Positions 29,132-38,326 are shown, numbered from the stretch's first letter. The stretch: 64,000 nt of DNA from Maridesulfovibrio bastinii DSM 16055 (GCF_000429985.1 NZ_AUCX01000007.1:62001-126000); one strand, 5' to 3'. Notes: a model not told the origin generated them from the letters alone. Numbers and translations: made by a program.

Positions 29132-29742
29132 TTGCCTATGTTTGCGGAAAACTGCTTGAAGCAACAGACAAATCCTGCATAGTTCTCACTGCAGGCGGAG
29201 TCGGGTATGAACTTAATCTTACCCTGACAGCTTTATCCACACTTCCTGCAGCAGGAACTGAAGTCTCTTTCTATGTATATACCGTTGTCCGTGAAGATGC
29301 GCTTGAACTTTACGGCTTTCCCTGTTTTGATGACCGGGAGGTTTTTCAGACCCTTATATCTATAGACAGGCTTGGACCTAAAAAAGCTTTATCCATACTT
29401 TCGCAGTTCAGCCCGCGGGAATTACAGGATGTTGTTTTACGCGAAGATGTGAAAACCATGTCTATTGTTCCCGGTATAGGACCTAAGTCGGCCCGTCAGA
29501 TTCTCTGGAGCCTTAAAGATAAAATGGAAAAACTTCAGGCTTCCACAATCCGTTCAGGTGCATGCCCGGTTGAAGGAAACCGCAATGAATTTCTTGATGC
29601 CATGTCCGGTCTGAAGGGGCTTGGTTACAGTGAAGATGAAGTGCGTGCCTACCTGAAAGATATTTTTGAAGAAGAGCCGGACCTTGATGCTGCCGGTGCA
29701 ATCAGGGTGGCCCTTAAAAAGATTGCCATGAATAACAAATAG
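29128..29742 (+). CDS. ruvA: Holliday junction branch migration protein RuvA
   Basis: A 204-residue protein: N-terminal OB fold (MIAYVCGKLLEATDKSCIVL), a central region with two helix-hairpin-helix motifs (LISIDRLGPKKALSIL and MSIVPGIGPKSARQIL), and a C-terminal domain III (LKGLGYSEDEVRAYL) that binds RuvB. It forms a tetramer on Holliday junctions. Translationally coupled to ruvC through an ATGA overlap and followed 10 nt later by ruvB. Confidence 0.96.
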   Translation: MIAYVCGKLLEATDKSCIVLTAGGVGYELNLTLTALSTLPAAGTEVSFYVYTVVREDALELYGFPCFDDREVFQTLISIDRLGPKKALSILSQFSPRELQDVVLREDVKTMSIVPGIGPKSARQILWSLKDKMEKLQASTIRSGACPVEGNRNEFLDAMSGLKGLGYSEDEVRAYLKDIFEEEPDLDAAGAIRVALKKIAMNNK

Positions 29743-29752
29743 GCCTTGCTAA

Positions 29753-30730
29753 ATGAGTGAAACTCTGACTCCGGATGATCATATACGTCCTCAAAGACTT
29801 GGCGATTTTATCGGGCAGGATGACCTGCGCGATAATCTGGATGTCTTTGTCCGGGCGGCCCGTGAACGTGGCAAAGCCATGGATCATACGCTTTTTTATG
29901 GTAATCCCGGTCTGGGTAAAACGACACTGGCCCGGATTATTTCAACTGAACTTGGTGTAAATCTTGTCTCAACTTCAGGCCCTGTCATCGAGCGCAGTGG
30001 TGATCTTGCCGCCATTTTGACAAATCTTTCCCGTAACGACATTCTTTTTATTGATGAAATTCACCGGATACCGGCAACAGTGGAAGAAGTTCTCTATCCT
30101 GCTATGGAAGACTTCAACCTTGACCTTATAATCGGTCAGGGACCCGGTGCCAGAACTGTAAAAATTGATCTTGAGCCTTTTACTCTTGTCGGGGCGACAA
30201 CAAGGCTGGGACTGCTTACTTCTCCCCTTAGAGACCGTTTCGGATGTATTTTCAGGCTTGATTTTTATTCACCTGAAGAGATTGCCCGTATTGCCATGCG
30301 CGCTGCCAGAATTCTCAATGTTAAGATAACCGAAGAAGGGGCTCTGGTCATCGGGCAGAGGTCCAGAGGGACACCGCGTATTGCCAACCGTCTTTTGAGG
30401 CGTGTGCGTGATTTTGCTCATGTTCACGGTAGCGGTGTTGTTGATAAAGAGCTTGCGGGTATGGCTCTTGATAAGCTGGATGTTGATCCTCTCGGGCTTG
30501 ATCAGATGGACCGCAAAATTTTAAATGTTGTCATTGATCAGTTTAGCGGTGGTCCGGTTGGGGTCAAGACTATCGCTGTTGCGTGCTCCGAAGAAGTTCG
30601 TACAATTGAAGAAATTTATGAGCCTTTCCTTATTCAGTGCGGATTTCTGAAACGTACCCATCGCGGACGAGTGGCGACGGCCAAAGCTTATCAGCACATG
30701 CGTAAAGGTGATGATAACCGGTTGTTGTAG
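29753..30730 (+). CDS. ruvB: Holliday junction branch migration helicase RuvB
   Basis: A 325-residue AAA+ motor. Walker [12 protein letters not shown] near 50, Walker B LFIDEIHR near 100, sensor 1 [18 protein letters not shown] near 148 and the C-terminal winged helix ending in [16 protein letters not shown]. It drives branch migration with RuvA. It is the last gene of the yebC-ruvCAB unit. No clear terminator is seen in the 222-bp AT-rich region that follows. Confidence 0.97.
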   Translation: MSETLTPDDHIRPQRLGDFIGQDDLRDNLDVFVRAARERGKAMDHTLFYGNPGLGKTTLARIISTELGVNLVSTSGPVIERSGDLAAILTNLSRNDILFIDEIHRIPATVEEVLYPAMEDFNLDLIIGQGPGARTVKIDLEPFTLVGATTRLGLLTSPLRDRFGCIFRLDFYSPEEIARIAMRAARILNVKITEEGALVIGQRSRGTPRIANRLLRRVRDFAHVHGSGVVDKELAGMALDKLDVDPLGLDQMDRKILNVVIDQFSGGPVGVKTIAVACSEEVRTIEEIYEPFLIQCGFLKRTHRGRVATAKAYQHMRKGDDNRLL

Positions 30731-30952
30731 TTTTATTGACTGATTTTTTATCCTTCACTGTTCCGGCATTATGTCTTCTGCGGTATTCAATTTAGTCTGC
30801 ATACTTATCTCTCCTTAAAATTAAGATAGTTATAAATTAATCTGGTAACTTATTGTCATAGATTTATCTGACATAGCTATTGACTTTGAAAATCAATTTC
30901 AATAAACAGTAAGCTTAGATTAAAATATTTATTAATTTAAAAGGAGGTCATT

Positions 30953-31324
30953 ATGTTCTGCCCTGAGGATTTAATCGGTTTATCAAGCAGCAGAAAAAGT
31001 GTGGTTTTATTGAATGGGCGTCAGGCCTATCATGTAAAACTACACATGGTTCAATTCAGCCGGGCTGGTATGGCAAAAATAGGACAGCTGATAAACGATA
31101 TAGGGTATCGTTTCGGTCTGCATGAATCAAAAGTTAAAGAGTTGATGAAAGACAGGCTCTATACAGTTCCTCCCAATCCCAGTCTTTATTTTTTATTCAG
31201 CATACCGGAACTTGAAGTTGATGTTCATGCCGAAATTCCAAGAAAGTTTTGGAGATATACGGAGATGGCCAGTGAAAGACCTCTAAGTGTGGCTTTAGAT
31301 GAACAAAAATTAATTAATTTTTAA
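30953..31324 (+). CDS. Hypothetical protein, 123 aa
   Basis: Not recognised. A strong SD (AAAAGGAGGTCATT) precedes the ATG. The protein has no membrane segment. The centre contains a helical, possibly HTH-like stretch (AKIGQLINDIGYRFGLHESKVKELMKDRL, positions about 40-68), followed by a proline-rich beta-type region. Its own terminator follows at 31356. The strong ribosome binding site and separate terminator suggest a well-expressed single gene. Confidence 0.65.
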   Translation: MFCPEDLIGLSSSRKSVVLLNGRQAYHVKLHMVQFSRAGMAKIGQLINDIGYRFGLHESKVKELMKDRLYTVPPNPSLYFLFSIPELEVDVHAEIPRKFWRYTEMASERPLSVALDEQKLINF

Positions 31325-31355
31325 TAATATTAAGTGCTTGATTTTAGAAGAGTGA

Positions 31356-31389
31356 GAAAACTCCTGCAGCAATGCAGGAGTTTTCTGTT
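31356..31389. terminator. Terminator between convergent genes
   Basis: Perfect 13-bp arms GAAAACTCCTGCA (31356-31368) and TGCAGGAGTTTTC (31373-31385) around a GCAA loop, with a partial T-run in the plus direction. It also ends directly next to the stop of the convergent GGDEF gene. Confidence 0.8.
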
Positions 31390-31393
31390 TATA

Positions 31394-32320
31394 TCAGCTG
31401 CAATTAAGCTCTATCCGGTTGCCACCATGTCGTTTGGCGGCATAAACAGCCTGATCAGCCAGATTTATCAGTTCACACAAATCTTTCTCAGGATCGCAGG
31501 AGCATTTGAATTTTGAAATCCCCATTGAAAGAGTAACTCCACCTACAGCAATACGTTCAAATTTTGTGCGTATCCGGTCAGCCACAATCTGTACTTGAGT
31601 CAGGCAGAGATCACTAAAAATCACGCAGAATTCATCACCGCCGATTCTGCACGGATAATCTGATTTTTCCCTTATGGAATTTTTAATTATGCGGCCTAAA
31701 TTCTGGAGAAGTCTGTCACCTTCCTGATGGCCCAGATTATCGTTGACGTATTTAAATTTATCGGCATCAATCATGAGCAGATACAGATTCTGAATGTTTG
31801 ATTCATTGTTAGAAGCACAATTTTTAAGCTGTTCATCGAAAAATCTGCGGTTATATAAACCTGTCAGCTGATCTGTTACAGCCAGTTTTTCAAAAAGATC
31901 CAAAGCCGTTTCAGTATTTTTAAGTTCGTTTCTAAGGGAATGCAGTCGCCCGAGAAAGTTCAGATTTTTTTTGAGGATCTGCATTTCGTTGTCAGTGGAA
32001 ACTCCTGAAAGCAGCCCGAAATATTTTATGTTGGCCCCTCTTTGAACTTCAAAGCAGAAATTATTTATTGAGCGCAGTTCCCTTGTCACTATGAGCCATG
32101 TTGCAAACCTTGATAATGGAGACAGTAATGCAAGAGCAAATACCAGAAGTATTGCCATAAGTGAGAGGACATCCCTGCTGCCGAATTTATCTAAAAGGAT
32201 TATCCAGCCCATGGTTGGTAAAATCATAGTTAAGAAAATTAAGGTTGATATTTTGACCTGAATGTCAGCATGTGTTCGGCGATACTTTTGCGCAGCTTTA
32301 CCTTTCATAGTTTCATCCAT
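31394..32320 (-). CDS. Membrane-anchored GGDEF diguanylate cyclase
   Basis: A 308-residue protein with two N-terminal transmembrane helices (about 24-44 and 51-75), a HAMP-like/coiled linker (about 85-135) and a GGDEF domain (about 145-305). The active-site loop is RIGGDEF, with upstream DQLTGLYNRRFFDE and DADKFKYVNDNLGHQEGD supplying metal and substrate ligands, so synthesis of cyclic di-GMP from GTP is expected. The usual RxxD inhibitory I-site should lie just before the GGDEF loop (KSDYPCRIGGDEF); I do not see RxxD there, so feedback inhibition may be absent. Signal unknown. Confidence 0.9.
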   Translation of the reverse strand: MDETMKGKAAQKYRRTHADIQVKISTLIFLTMILPTMGWIILLDKFGSRDVLSLMAILLVFALALLSPLSRFATWLIVTRELRSINNFCFEVQRGANIKYFGLLSGVSTDNEMQILKKNLNFLGRLHSLRNELKNTETALDLFEKLAVTDQLTGLYNRRFFDEQLKNCASNNESNIQNLYLLMIDADKFKYVNDNLGHQEGDRLLQNLGRIIKNSIREKSDYPCRIGGDEFCVIFSDLCLTQVQIVADRIRTKFERIAVGGVTLSMGISKFKCSCDPEKDLCELINLADQAVYAAKRHGGNRIELNCS

Positions 32321-32478
32321 GTTTTGGGTCCGGACCTCCCCGGAGTATGATGATTGAATTTTAGAAAATGAATATCATTTTCAATAAAAGGTCAAGTATG
32401 AATAATTCGTTATTTGTTGTATAATTTAAGACTGAAAGTTGGAGCTGGAGCTGCTCTAGTGAAATAGCTAAATAAGGG

Positions 32479-33375
32479 CTAGTTTTGCATATCAGGAACT
32501 ATTTTACTTACATAATCGGTTAATATTTCAAATATATCCTTATCCCTGAAGTTATATCTGAATTCGAGTTCTTTTAAATAAAGGGGAAAACGCTGCGTGG
32601 AGATTCCTTTATACTTTTTTAATCTTTCGCGGGCAAAGTCCCAGAATCCATTCCCTGATTTTTCAATATATGCCGTGGTATTGGAGTATTTTTGTATATA
32701 TTGCAAAGGCAGGGTTTCATTACCGCACATGATCAGAGCATCATAATTCTGATAGCGGTCGGTATGAATAATGTTGCCGTTTCTAACCAGTTTCAAATGG
32801 AAATTATGATTGAAATGAAGGACAGATTCAGCATTGATATTCTGCATCAGGTCAATAAAGACCCAGTCCTGCTTTTCCATTATACCGAAAACAGGAATAG
32901 CCCCGTTGTATTTCTTTTTGGGAATCCCGGTCAGCTTACGGCCTTTTATGTATTCGCCAAGCTGCGTCTCCGGGCCGAGAAACTGGGCTGCGTCAATGGC
33001 TTGAGACAGAATAGCGTATCTCACAGCCGTAATGGCTTTATAAGCAGCATTGTAGGATATTCCCAGTTCGTTTGAAATGCCATGTGCGGTCATTTCCGTT
33101 GAGAACATATATATAAGTCTGAGAAGCTCAGACATTTTGAGTCCACCGTTGTTTATCCAGCGGCAACTGAAATCCTGAAATGTGTATTTACATGCTGAGC
33201 AGCGGTAACGGTTATTACTCAGGTGATAGATTTTACGTTCACCACACCGGGGACAAAATTGTTCACGACCTTCCCGGCATTTGTCCAGCATATATTCGCG
33301 GGCGAAGCCTTCATCTGTGAACAGTTCGTTTAAAAGTGACTGTTCCACGTCGGTTCCCATTTCATTTTTCATCAT
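32479..33375 (-). CDS. IS1595/ISXO2-like transposase-family protein, probably domesticated
   Basis: A 298-residue protein with an N-terminal zinc ribbon ([12 protein letters not shown] ... [10 protein letters not shown], residues 41-66), an HTH-like segment ([20 protein letters not shown]), and a C-terminal ISXO2-like DDE domain with [11 protein letters not shown] and [15 protein letters not shown]...[12 protein letters not shown]. The usual first catalytic motif (V-D-E-T-Y-x-G-G) aligns with LGEYIKGRK, so the first Asp seems to be lost. The ORF overlaps the moaA stop by 4 nt (ATGA), and I see no terminal inverted repeats. It therefore looks like a resident gene translated with moaA rather than an inserted element. 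Confidence 0.7.
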   Translation of the reverse strand: MMKNEMGTDVEQSLLNELFTDEGFAREYMLDKCREGREQFCPRCGERKIYHLSNNRYRCSACKYTFQDFSCRWINNGGLKMSELLRLIYMFSTEMTAHGISNELGISYNAAYKAITAVRYAILSQAIDAAQFLGPETQLGEYIKGRKLTGIPKKKYNGAIPVFGIMEKQDWVFIDLMQNINAESVLHFNHNFHLKLVRNGNIIHTDRYQNYDALIMCGNETLPLQYIQKYSNTTAYIEKSGNGFWDFARERLKKYKGISTQRFPLYLKELEFRYNFRDKDIFEILTDYVSKIVPDMQN

Positions 33376-34364
33376 CCGCCGATGGCAGACATCTGGGTGT
33401 CACAGACACCGTGATTTTTTTCTTTATTTTCCAAGAGTCTGTAGCCAAGAGGTTTGTTTACGGTTGAGCGCCGCAGAACTTCCAGAATCTGTTCATCGCC
33501 AAGTTTGGGATTTCTAAGAATTCCCCTGAGGTTATACACTTTATCTGAAAAAAGACAGGTCCTTAACTTACCCTCAGCGGTAATTCTCAAGCGATTGCAT
33601 GTTCCGCAAAAGTGAGAACTTACGGGGGATATCAACCCAAGGCGCCCCTTGCCGCCATCAATATCATAAATGCGTGCGGGGCCTTTGTTCCCTGCTGTTT
33701 CAGCTACAGGAATAAGATTTTTATAGCTTCTTGACTGTTCAAGAATATCTTTTGCCGACCAGAAAACATTGCTGTTCCAACGGGTGTCTTCGCCCATGGG
33801 CATGAATTCAATAAAACGCATGTCTATGGGGTATTTTGTAGCGAGGTCCAGAAAATCTTTCAGTTCAGAGTCGTTCACACCTTTCATGGCTACAGCGTTG
33901 ATTTTGACTTGTATTCCGGCCTCAATACTCGACTTTATAGTTCTTAAGACTTTGTCCAGCTGGTCGAAACCTGTGATTTCTTTGTATTTGTTGGCATCAA
34001 GAGTGTCGAGGGAAATATTGAGCCTTTTAACTCCGATTGCCGCCAGCTTTTCAAGGTGCGGTTCAACAAGAGTTCCATTTGTGGTGATGCGGAGGTCAAG
34101 CTCCGGGTGCCGCGTAAGTATCTTTGCGACAAAGTCGGGAAATCCTTTACGGGCAAATGGTTCCCCGCCCGTGAGTCTCAGTTTGCTGATACCGAGTCCG
34201 GCAGCAATATCAATTAGTCTGTGCATCTCTTCATACCGCAGAATTCTGGGGTGTGGTATGAATTTAAAATCGTGAGTCATACAGTATACGCAACGAAGGT
34301 TGCAACGGTCTGTAACACTCAGCCTGAGATAGCTCACAGTTCTGCCAAGATTGTCGGTCAGCAT
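33372..34364 (-). CDS. moaA: GTP 3',8-cyclase MoaA (molybdenum cofactor biosynthesis)
   Basis: A 330-residue radical SAM enzyme that carries out the first step of molybdopterin synthesis from GTP. The SAM cluster motif CNLRCVYC lies near 22-29, the LTGGEPF motif near 75, and the C-terminal GTP-binding cluster cysteines are in [20 protein letters not shown]. The C-terminus ends in the conserved Gly-Gly tail (SAIGG), so the protein is complete despite the overlapping downstream ORF. The start has GAGGACC upstream. A 130-nt leader with a possible fold precedes it. The product feeds Mo or W enzymes such as formate dehydrogenase, consistent with fdhD and tupABC nearby. Confidence 0.97.
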   Translation of the reverse strand: MLTDNLGRTVSYLRLSVTDRCNLRCVYCMTHDFKFIPHPRILRYEEMHRLIDIAAGLGISKLRLTGGEPFARKGFPDFVAKILTRHPELDLRITTNGTLVEPHLEKLAAIGVKRLNISLDTLDANKYKEITGFDQLDKVLRTIKSSIEAGIQVKINAVAMKGVNDSELKDFLDLATKYPIDMRFIEFMPMGEDTRWNSNVFWSAKDILEQSRSYKNLIPVAETAGNKGPARIYDIDGGKGRLGLISPVSSHFCGTCNRLRITAEGKLRTCLFSDKVYNLRGILRNPKLGDEQILEVLRRSTVNKPLGYRLLENKEKNHGVCDTQMSAIGG

Positions 34365-34376
34365 TTATAGGTCCTC

Positions 34377-34505
34377 ATAAAATGACAGGGCTGTATGGCT
34401 ACCCATCATGTTTCCGGAATGTTACGGGAATGATCTCTGCCGGTGGCTGAAATCATTTTTGTTTTCACCCCGTTTAAAGGTGCAAGGCTAAGATCACCGG
34501 TATGC
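34377..34505 (-). promoter_or_regulatory. Possible structured 5' leader of moaA
   Basis: On the minus strand an outer stem CCGGTG/CACCGG (34495-34500 with 34440-34445) encloses an inner CACC/GGGTG-type hairpin (34466-34482). The 5' strand continues into TGATCT, which can alternatively pair with AGATCA just after the outer stem, and AATGAT/ATCATT offers another competing hairpin. Mutually exclusive pairings before an SD fit an RNA switch. Moco-type RNA motifs are known upstream of such genes, but I cannot match this one to a family by eye. Confidence 0.35.
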
Positions 34506-34896
34506 TAAAAACATTAAGGTTTTTATAATATACTTAAAATACTGTATATTAATACTTAAGGTGATAAAATTAAGCGTATTGCAGTCTGATTGTCACAATG
34601 CGATTAATTGATTTTGGTTTTGCACTAACTATAAGCCTGCTGTCTCAGCAGTCAATCTGTAAAGGCCGGAATGCGGCTTGAAATTATATTCGGAGTAGAG
34701 AATGAGACTAATTGACCCATTATTATTCTCATTTCTGTAACAAACTATCAGCGGAATCTTACTGAATTGTACTCATCTTGGATAAAATAATTTATTTCAA
34801 ATAGTTATCTGAATATGTTTTGAAAAAGAAATAACTATGCCAAAAAAGACATAATGCAGGTTGTGCAAATTCTGTTATGGTTGAGATGGTAAAATT
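34506..34896. other. AT-rich intergenic region between fdhD and moaA
   Basis: No gene seen. The direct repeat ATACTTAA occurs at 34530-34537 and 34552-34559, 22 bp apart (about two helical turns), just upstream of the moaA leader, with an ATACTGTAT palindrome between. It could be a regulator site. The remainder shows no clear signal. Confidence 0.35.
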
Positions 34897-35682
34897 TTAA
34901 ATTATTCTACCGGGATCGTTATATATCCAGAACGATCCATCTTCTTTGATATTACCTATAAGGGTTATGTCGGTTTTTCTGGCAAGCTCAATTGAAAGGC
35001 TTGTAGCGACAGCTGTTGAGGCTAGAATCGGTACGCCAATTCTCACTGCTTTTAAAAGAATTTCAGATGCGACCCTGCCGGTTGACAGAATTATTTTGTC
35101 ATCTGTGGGGACCTGTTCGAAGAAGCACTGGCCGACAATCATGTCAATGGCGTTATGCCTGCCTATATCTTCCCGGAAGTAAAGCATGTTATCCGGAGTA
35201 CACAAAGATGAATTATGGCAGCCACGGGTGACATTGTAGAGTCCTGATCTTGCATGAAGCTCTGAGGCCAGTTTTTGCAGCTGCGCTGTACTGATTTTTA
35301 TATCAGCAGTAATTTTTCGCTTTGATATGGTTGAGAGGTTACGGCTGAAATTTGTTCCCTTTCCGCAGCCTGAAGTTATTGAATACTCAGGTTCACGGTT
35401 TTTCCAGGGATCATGTGATGTTGCTATCCATGCTTTAATACGATCGCTGTTTTCAGAAATATTTATTTCTGTAATTTGTTCGGGGCTGGAAATATAGGCA
35501 TCGGATTTGAGAAAACCTATGGCCAGGTATTCAGGTTTTTTGGCTGTAGTCAGCAGAGTAACAACTTCTCTGCCGTTAAGGTAAATTGTCATGGGAATTT
35601 CGAGTATCGAATCAATTCTTCGGGAACTCTTTTTTCCTTTGCAATATTCTTGTATGGTGTAATTTCTTATCTCTGAGGCCAT
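34897..35682 (-). CDS. fdhD: Formate dehydrogenase accessory sulfurtransferase FdhD
   Basis: A 261-residue FdhD protein, which transfers sulfur from IscS-type desulfurases to the Mo/W-bis-MGD cofactor of formate dehydrogenase. Visible family motifs: LTTAKKPEYLAIGFL near 43, SGCGKG near 104, RGCHNSSLC, REDIGRHNAIDMIVG near 168 and STGRVASEILLKAVRIGVPILAS near 197. The active-site loop has the first Cys but reads CGKG, where E. coli FdhD has a second Cys (CxxC). It is divergent from tupA and upstream of moaA on the same strand, forming a Mo/W block. Confidence 0.94.
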   Translation of the reverse strand: MASEIRNYTIQEYCKGKKSSRRIDSILEIPMTIYLNGREVVTLLTTAKKPEYLAIGFLKSDAYISSPEQITEINISENSDRIKAWIATSHDPWKNREPEYSITSGCGKGTNFSRNLSTISKRKITADIKISTAQLQKLASELHARSGLYNVTRGCHNSSLCTPDNMLYFREDIGRHNAIDMIVGQCFFEQVPTDDKIILSTGRVASEILLKAVRIGVPILASTAVATSLSIELARKTDITLIGNIKEDGSFWIYNDPGRII

Positions 35683-35910
35683 TTTTTCGGAGTCCGTTTA
35701 TGTGGCCAGCCTTGCCAGAGTGCAGCAAAGCTAGTGCCGGTTGTAAGCTGATGGTACATGAGAGAGTATAGCTTTACCTGATGAATATTGTCTATTCAAA
35801 TCAATATTTGTCGTTTTTTTATATTGGCACTGAACTGTGTTCAGGAGTGAATTTGAATTATATGTGGTAGTTATGTGGCTAATGTCTAAAATTACAATCT
35901 GGAGGGATTA

Positions 35911-36735
35911 ATGAAAAAGATTAAATCAGTGTTCGTCTTCGCGGTGTTGTCTGTATTTCTGCTTGCAGCTGGTTCTGTGCAGGCAAAACAGACTCTCATG
36001 ATGGCAACAACAACCAGTACGGATAACACCGGTCTGCTGGATGTTCTTGCTCCCATGTTTGAGAAAGATACCGGTATAGAACTCAAGTGGACAGCCGTAG
36101 GCACAGGAAAAGCCCTTAAAATGGGTGATAATTGTGACGTGGACGTTCTGCTTGTTCATGCGCCTGCCGCAGAGCAGAAGTATGTTGACTCCGGTGCGTT
36201 AAAAGATCGTCGCGAACTTATGTACAATGATTTTGTTATCATTGGTCCTGCTTCTGATCCTGCCGGTATCAAGGGACTTTCCGTTGCGGATGCCTTGAAA
36301 AAAATCAGCAGTTCTAAAGCAGTGTTTGTCAGCCGTGGAGATAATTCAGGTACTAATAAAAAAGAGATTTTTCTCTGGAAGAGTATCGGAAATGTTCCTG
36401 ACAAGCAGGACTGGTACATTCAGGTCGGTCAGGGAATGATTAAAACAATCAATATTGCAGAGGAACGCGGCGGATACACCATGACTGACCGTGGTACATA
36501 CATAAAGTATGAATCCAACAAGGGTGGAAATCCTGATCTTAAGATTCTTGTCGAAGGAGACAAAATTTTATTCAATCAGTATAGTGTCCTTGCTGTTAAT
36601 CCTGAGCATTGCCCTAAGACCCAGTATGGTCTTGCAAGCAAATTTGCAGAATGGATGGCTTCCAAAAAGACTCAGAAAGAGATTGGAGACTTCAGACTTC
36701 TTGGAAAGCAGCTTTTTACTCCCAACGCTCAATAG
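35911..36735 (+). CDS. tupA: Tungstate ABC transporter substrate-binding protein TupA
   Basis: A 274-residue periplasmic binding protein. The signal peptide spans about residues 1-25 (cleavage after VQA). The mature protein begins with the TupA signature TTTSTDNTGLLD and carries SRGDNSGTNKKE near 147-158, which supplies oxyanion-binding residues; length and motifs match TupA rather than ModA or sulfate-binding proteins. It delivers tungstate to TupBC. The start has CTGGAGGGATT. A terminator lies between tupA and tupB, so tupA mRNA can accumulate above tupBC. Confidence 0.95.
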   Translation: MKKIKSVFVFAVLSVFLLAAGSVQAKQTLMMATTTSTDNTGLLDVLAPMFEKDTGIELKWTAVGTGKALKMGDNCDVDVLLVHAPAAEQKYVDSGALKDRRELMYNDFVIIGPASDPAGIKGLSVADALKKISSSKAVFVSRGDNSGTNKKEIFLWKSIGNVPDKQDWYIQVGQGMIKTINIAEERGGYTMTDRGTYIKYESNKGGNPDLKILVEGDKILFNQYSVLAVNPEHCPKTQYGLASKFAEWMASKKTQKEIGDFRLLGKQLFTPNAQ

Positions 36736-36757
36736 CAGTTTGAAAATCTAATATTTA

Positions 36758-36794
36758 TAGAGGAGAATCTGAGAGGATTCTCCTCTATTTTTTT
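36758..36794 (+). terminator. Terminator/attenuator between tupA and tupB
   Basis: Perfect 12-bp arms TAGAGGAGAATC (36758-36769) and GATTCTCCTCTA (36776-36787), 6-nt loop, then seven T. Located inside the tup gene cluster; partial read-through would give more binding protein than transporter. Confidence 0.88.
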
Positions 36795-36887
36795 ACTGCG
36801 CTTTAGTTTCTTTTCCCATATTATTACTGATGATAATATAAAATCAGCAGTATTGAGTCTCTTTTTAAGGCTCGGAGCAGAAAAGAT

Positions 36888-37583
36888 ATGGATTTTATTT
36901 TAGATGGCCTCATGCAGGCTTTTGTCCTCCTTTTTACGGGTGATCCGCAGACATGGAATGCTATACTGACCACGGTGTGCGTATCATCACTTTCCATCAC
37001 CGCCTCACTTGTTATCGGTGCTCCGTTAGGGTTTGCTCTGGGGTATTACGACTTCAGAGGTCGCGGAGCCATGCGGACTATTGTTGATACACTCCTTTCA
37101 TTCCCCACCGTAGTTATAGGGCTGCTTGTTTATGCCATGCTCTCAAGGCAGGGTCCTCTTGGAAATGTCGGCCTTTTGTTTACCATCCCCGGTATCGCCA
37201 TTGGGCAGACTCTGCTTGGACTTCCTATTGTCGTGGCGATGATGGCAACTGCGGTTGAAAATGTGGATCGCAGGCTTAATTATACTCTGCTGACACTTGG
37301 GGCAGACAGCAGACAGGTTCTGCTGACAACATTATGGGAAGCGAGATACAGCTTGGTGCTCGCAGCTGCTGCGGCATATGGCAGGATAGTGTCGGAGATA
37401 GGCATATCCATGATGGTCGGGGGTAATATCAAGTGGCATACAAGGACAATTACCACCGCTATAGCCCTTGAGACCGGAAAGGGAGAATTTGCGATGGGTA
37501 TTGCTCTTGGACTTGTGCTCATGATTCTGGCCTTTATTATGAATTTCGGGCTTTCCGGAATGCGCAGAAGGGAGGGAATGTGA
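36888..37583 (+). CDS. tupB: Tungstate ABC transporter permease TupB
   Basis: A 231-residue inner-membrane permease with about five to six helices and the BPD_transp_1 pattern. The EAA-type coupling loop is seen in TLGADSRQVLLTTLWEARYSLVLAAAAAYGRIVSEIG (about 135-170). It forms the channel for tungstate with TupC. It overlaps tupC by 4 nt (GTGA). The SD is GGAGC before AGAAAAGAT. Confidence 0.94.
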   Translation: MDFILDGLMQAFVLLFTGDPQTWNAILTTVCVSSLSITASLVIGAPLGFALGYYDFRGRGAMRTIVDTLLSFPTVVIGLLVYAMLSRQGPLGNVGLLFTIPGIAIGQTLLGLPIVVAMMATAVENVDRRLNYTLLTLGADSRQVLLTTLWEARYSLVLAAAAAYGRIVSEIGISMMVGGNIKWHTRTITTAIALETGKGEFAMGIALGLVLMILAFIMNFGLSGMRRREGM

Positions 37584-38230
37584 GCGAAATTTATAATCTT
37601 CAAAATGTCAGACAGCAGTACGGAGACCGAGTGGTTCTGGATGTGCCCTCTTTTACCGTGGAAGAAAGCAGTATTGTAGGGCTTCTAGGGCATAACGGCA
37701 GCGGAAAAAGTACCCTGTTGCGGTTACTCGCTTTTCTTGAAAGCCCCTCGGAAGGAAAGCTTTTTTATGACAATTTACCCGTAGAAGACCGACTTGATGG
37801 TTTCAGGCGGGAGGTTACTCTTCTTACTCAGGACCCTTATTTATTGAAGCGAAATGTTTTTGGCAACGTTGCTTACGGATTGCAGGTCAGAGGAAGAAAA
37901 AATATTCAGCAGAAAGTGTTTGAAGCTCTAGAAATGGTGGGTCTTTCACCTGCGAAATTTGCTGAACGCAAATGGTATGAACTCTCAGGAGGGGAAGCCC
38001 AAAGGGTCGCTCTGGCGGCAAGGCTGGCCATAAATCCAAGGGTTCTGCTGCTTGATGAACCAACTGCAAGTGTCGATACTGAAAGCTCTGAGCTTATATA
38101 TAAAGCTGCTTTGTCCGTTAGAAATAATTATGGCTGCACTTTGGTGGTTGTCAGTCATGATAAGGACTGGCTTATCCGTATTGCTGATGTGACCTGGAGC
38201 GTTTCAGATGGCAAAGTTAGAATGGCATAA
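37580..38230 (+). CDS. tupC: Tungstate ABC transporter ATP-binding protein TupC
   Basis: A 216-residue ABC ATPase: Walker A GHNGSGKST near 37, Q-loop LLTQDPYLLKRNV, signature LSGGEAQRVALA near 135, Walker B VLLLDEPTAS near 156 and switch His in VVSHDKDW. It lacks a C-terminal TOBE extension, unlike ModC; the separate Mop-type protein at 38327 may fill that role. GTG start overlapping the tupB stop, with GGAGGGAAT upstream. Confidence 0.95.
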   Translation: MSEIYNLQNVRQQYGDRVVLDVPSFTVEESSIVGLLGHNGSGKSTLLRLLAFLESPSEGKLFYDNLPVEDRLDGFRREVTLLTQDPYLLKRNVFGNVAYGLQVRGRKNIQQKVFEALEMVGLSPAKFAERKWYELSGGEAQRVALAARLAINPRVLLLDEPTASVDTESSELIYKAALSVRNNYGCTLVVVSHDKDWLIRIADVTWSVSDGKVRMA

Positions 38231-38326
38231 TGCATTATAACTGCTCAAAAGAATATTTATAAAAGCTTTCTATCCCATTCGGAGTATATTGAAAAACAGC
38301 TTATTTTTTATTTGAGGGAGTGAACA

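Noticed and set aside
32321-33400. Intact, mobile insertion sequence around the transposase-like gene
   Set aside because: No terminal inverted repeats or target-site duplications were seen, the ORF overlaps moaA by 4 nt, and the first catalytic Asp seems missing.
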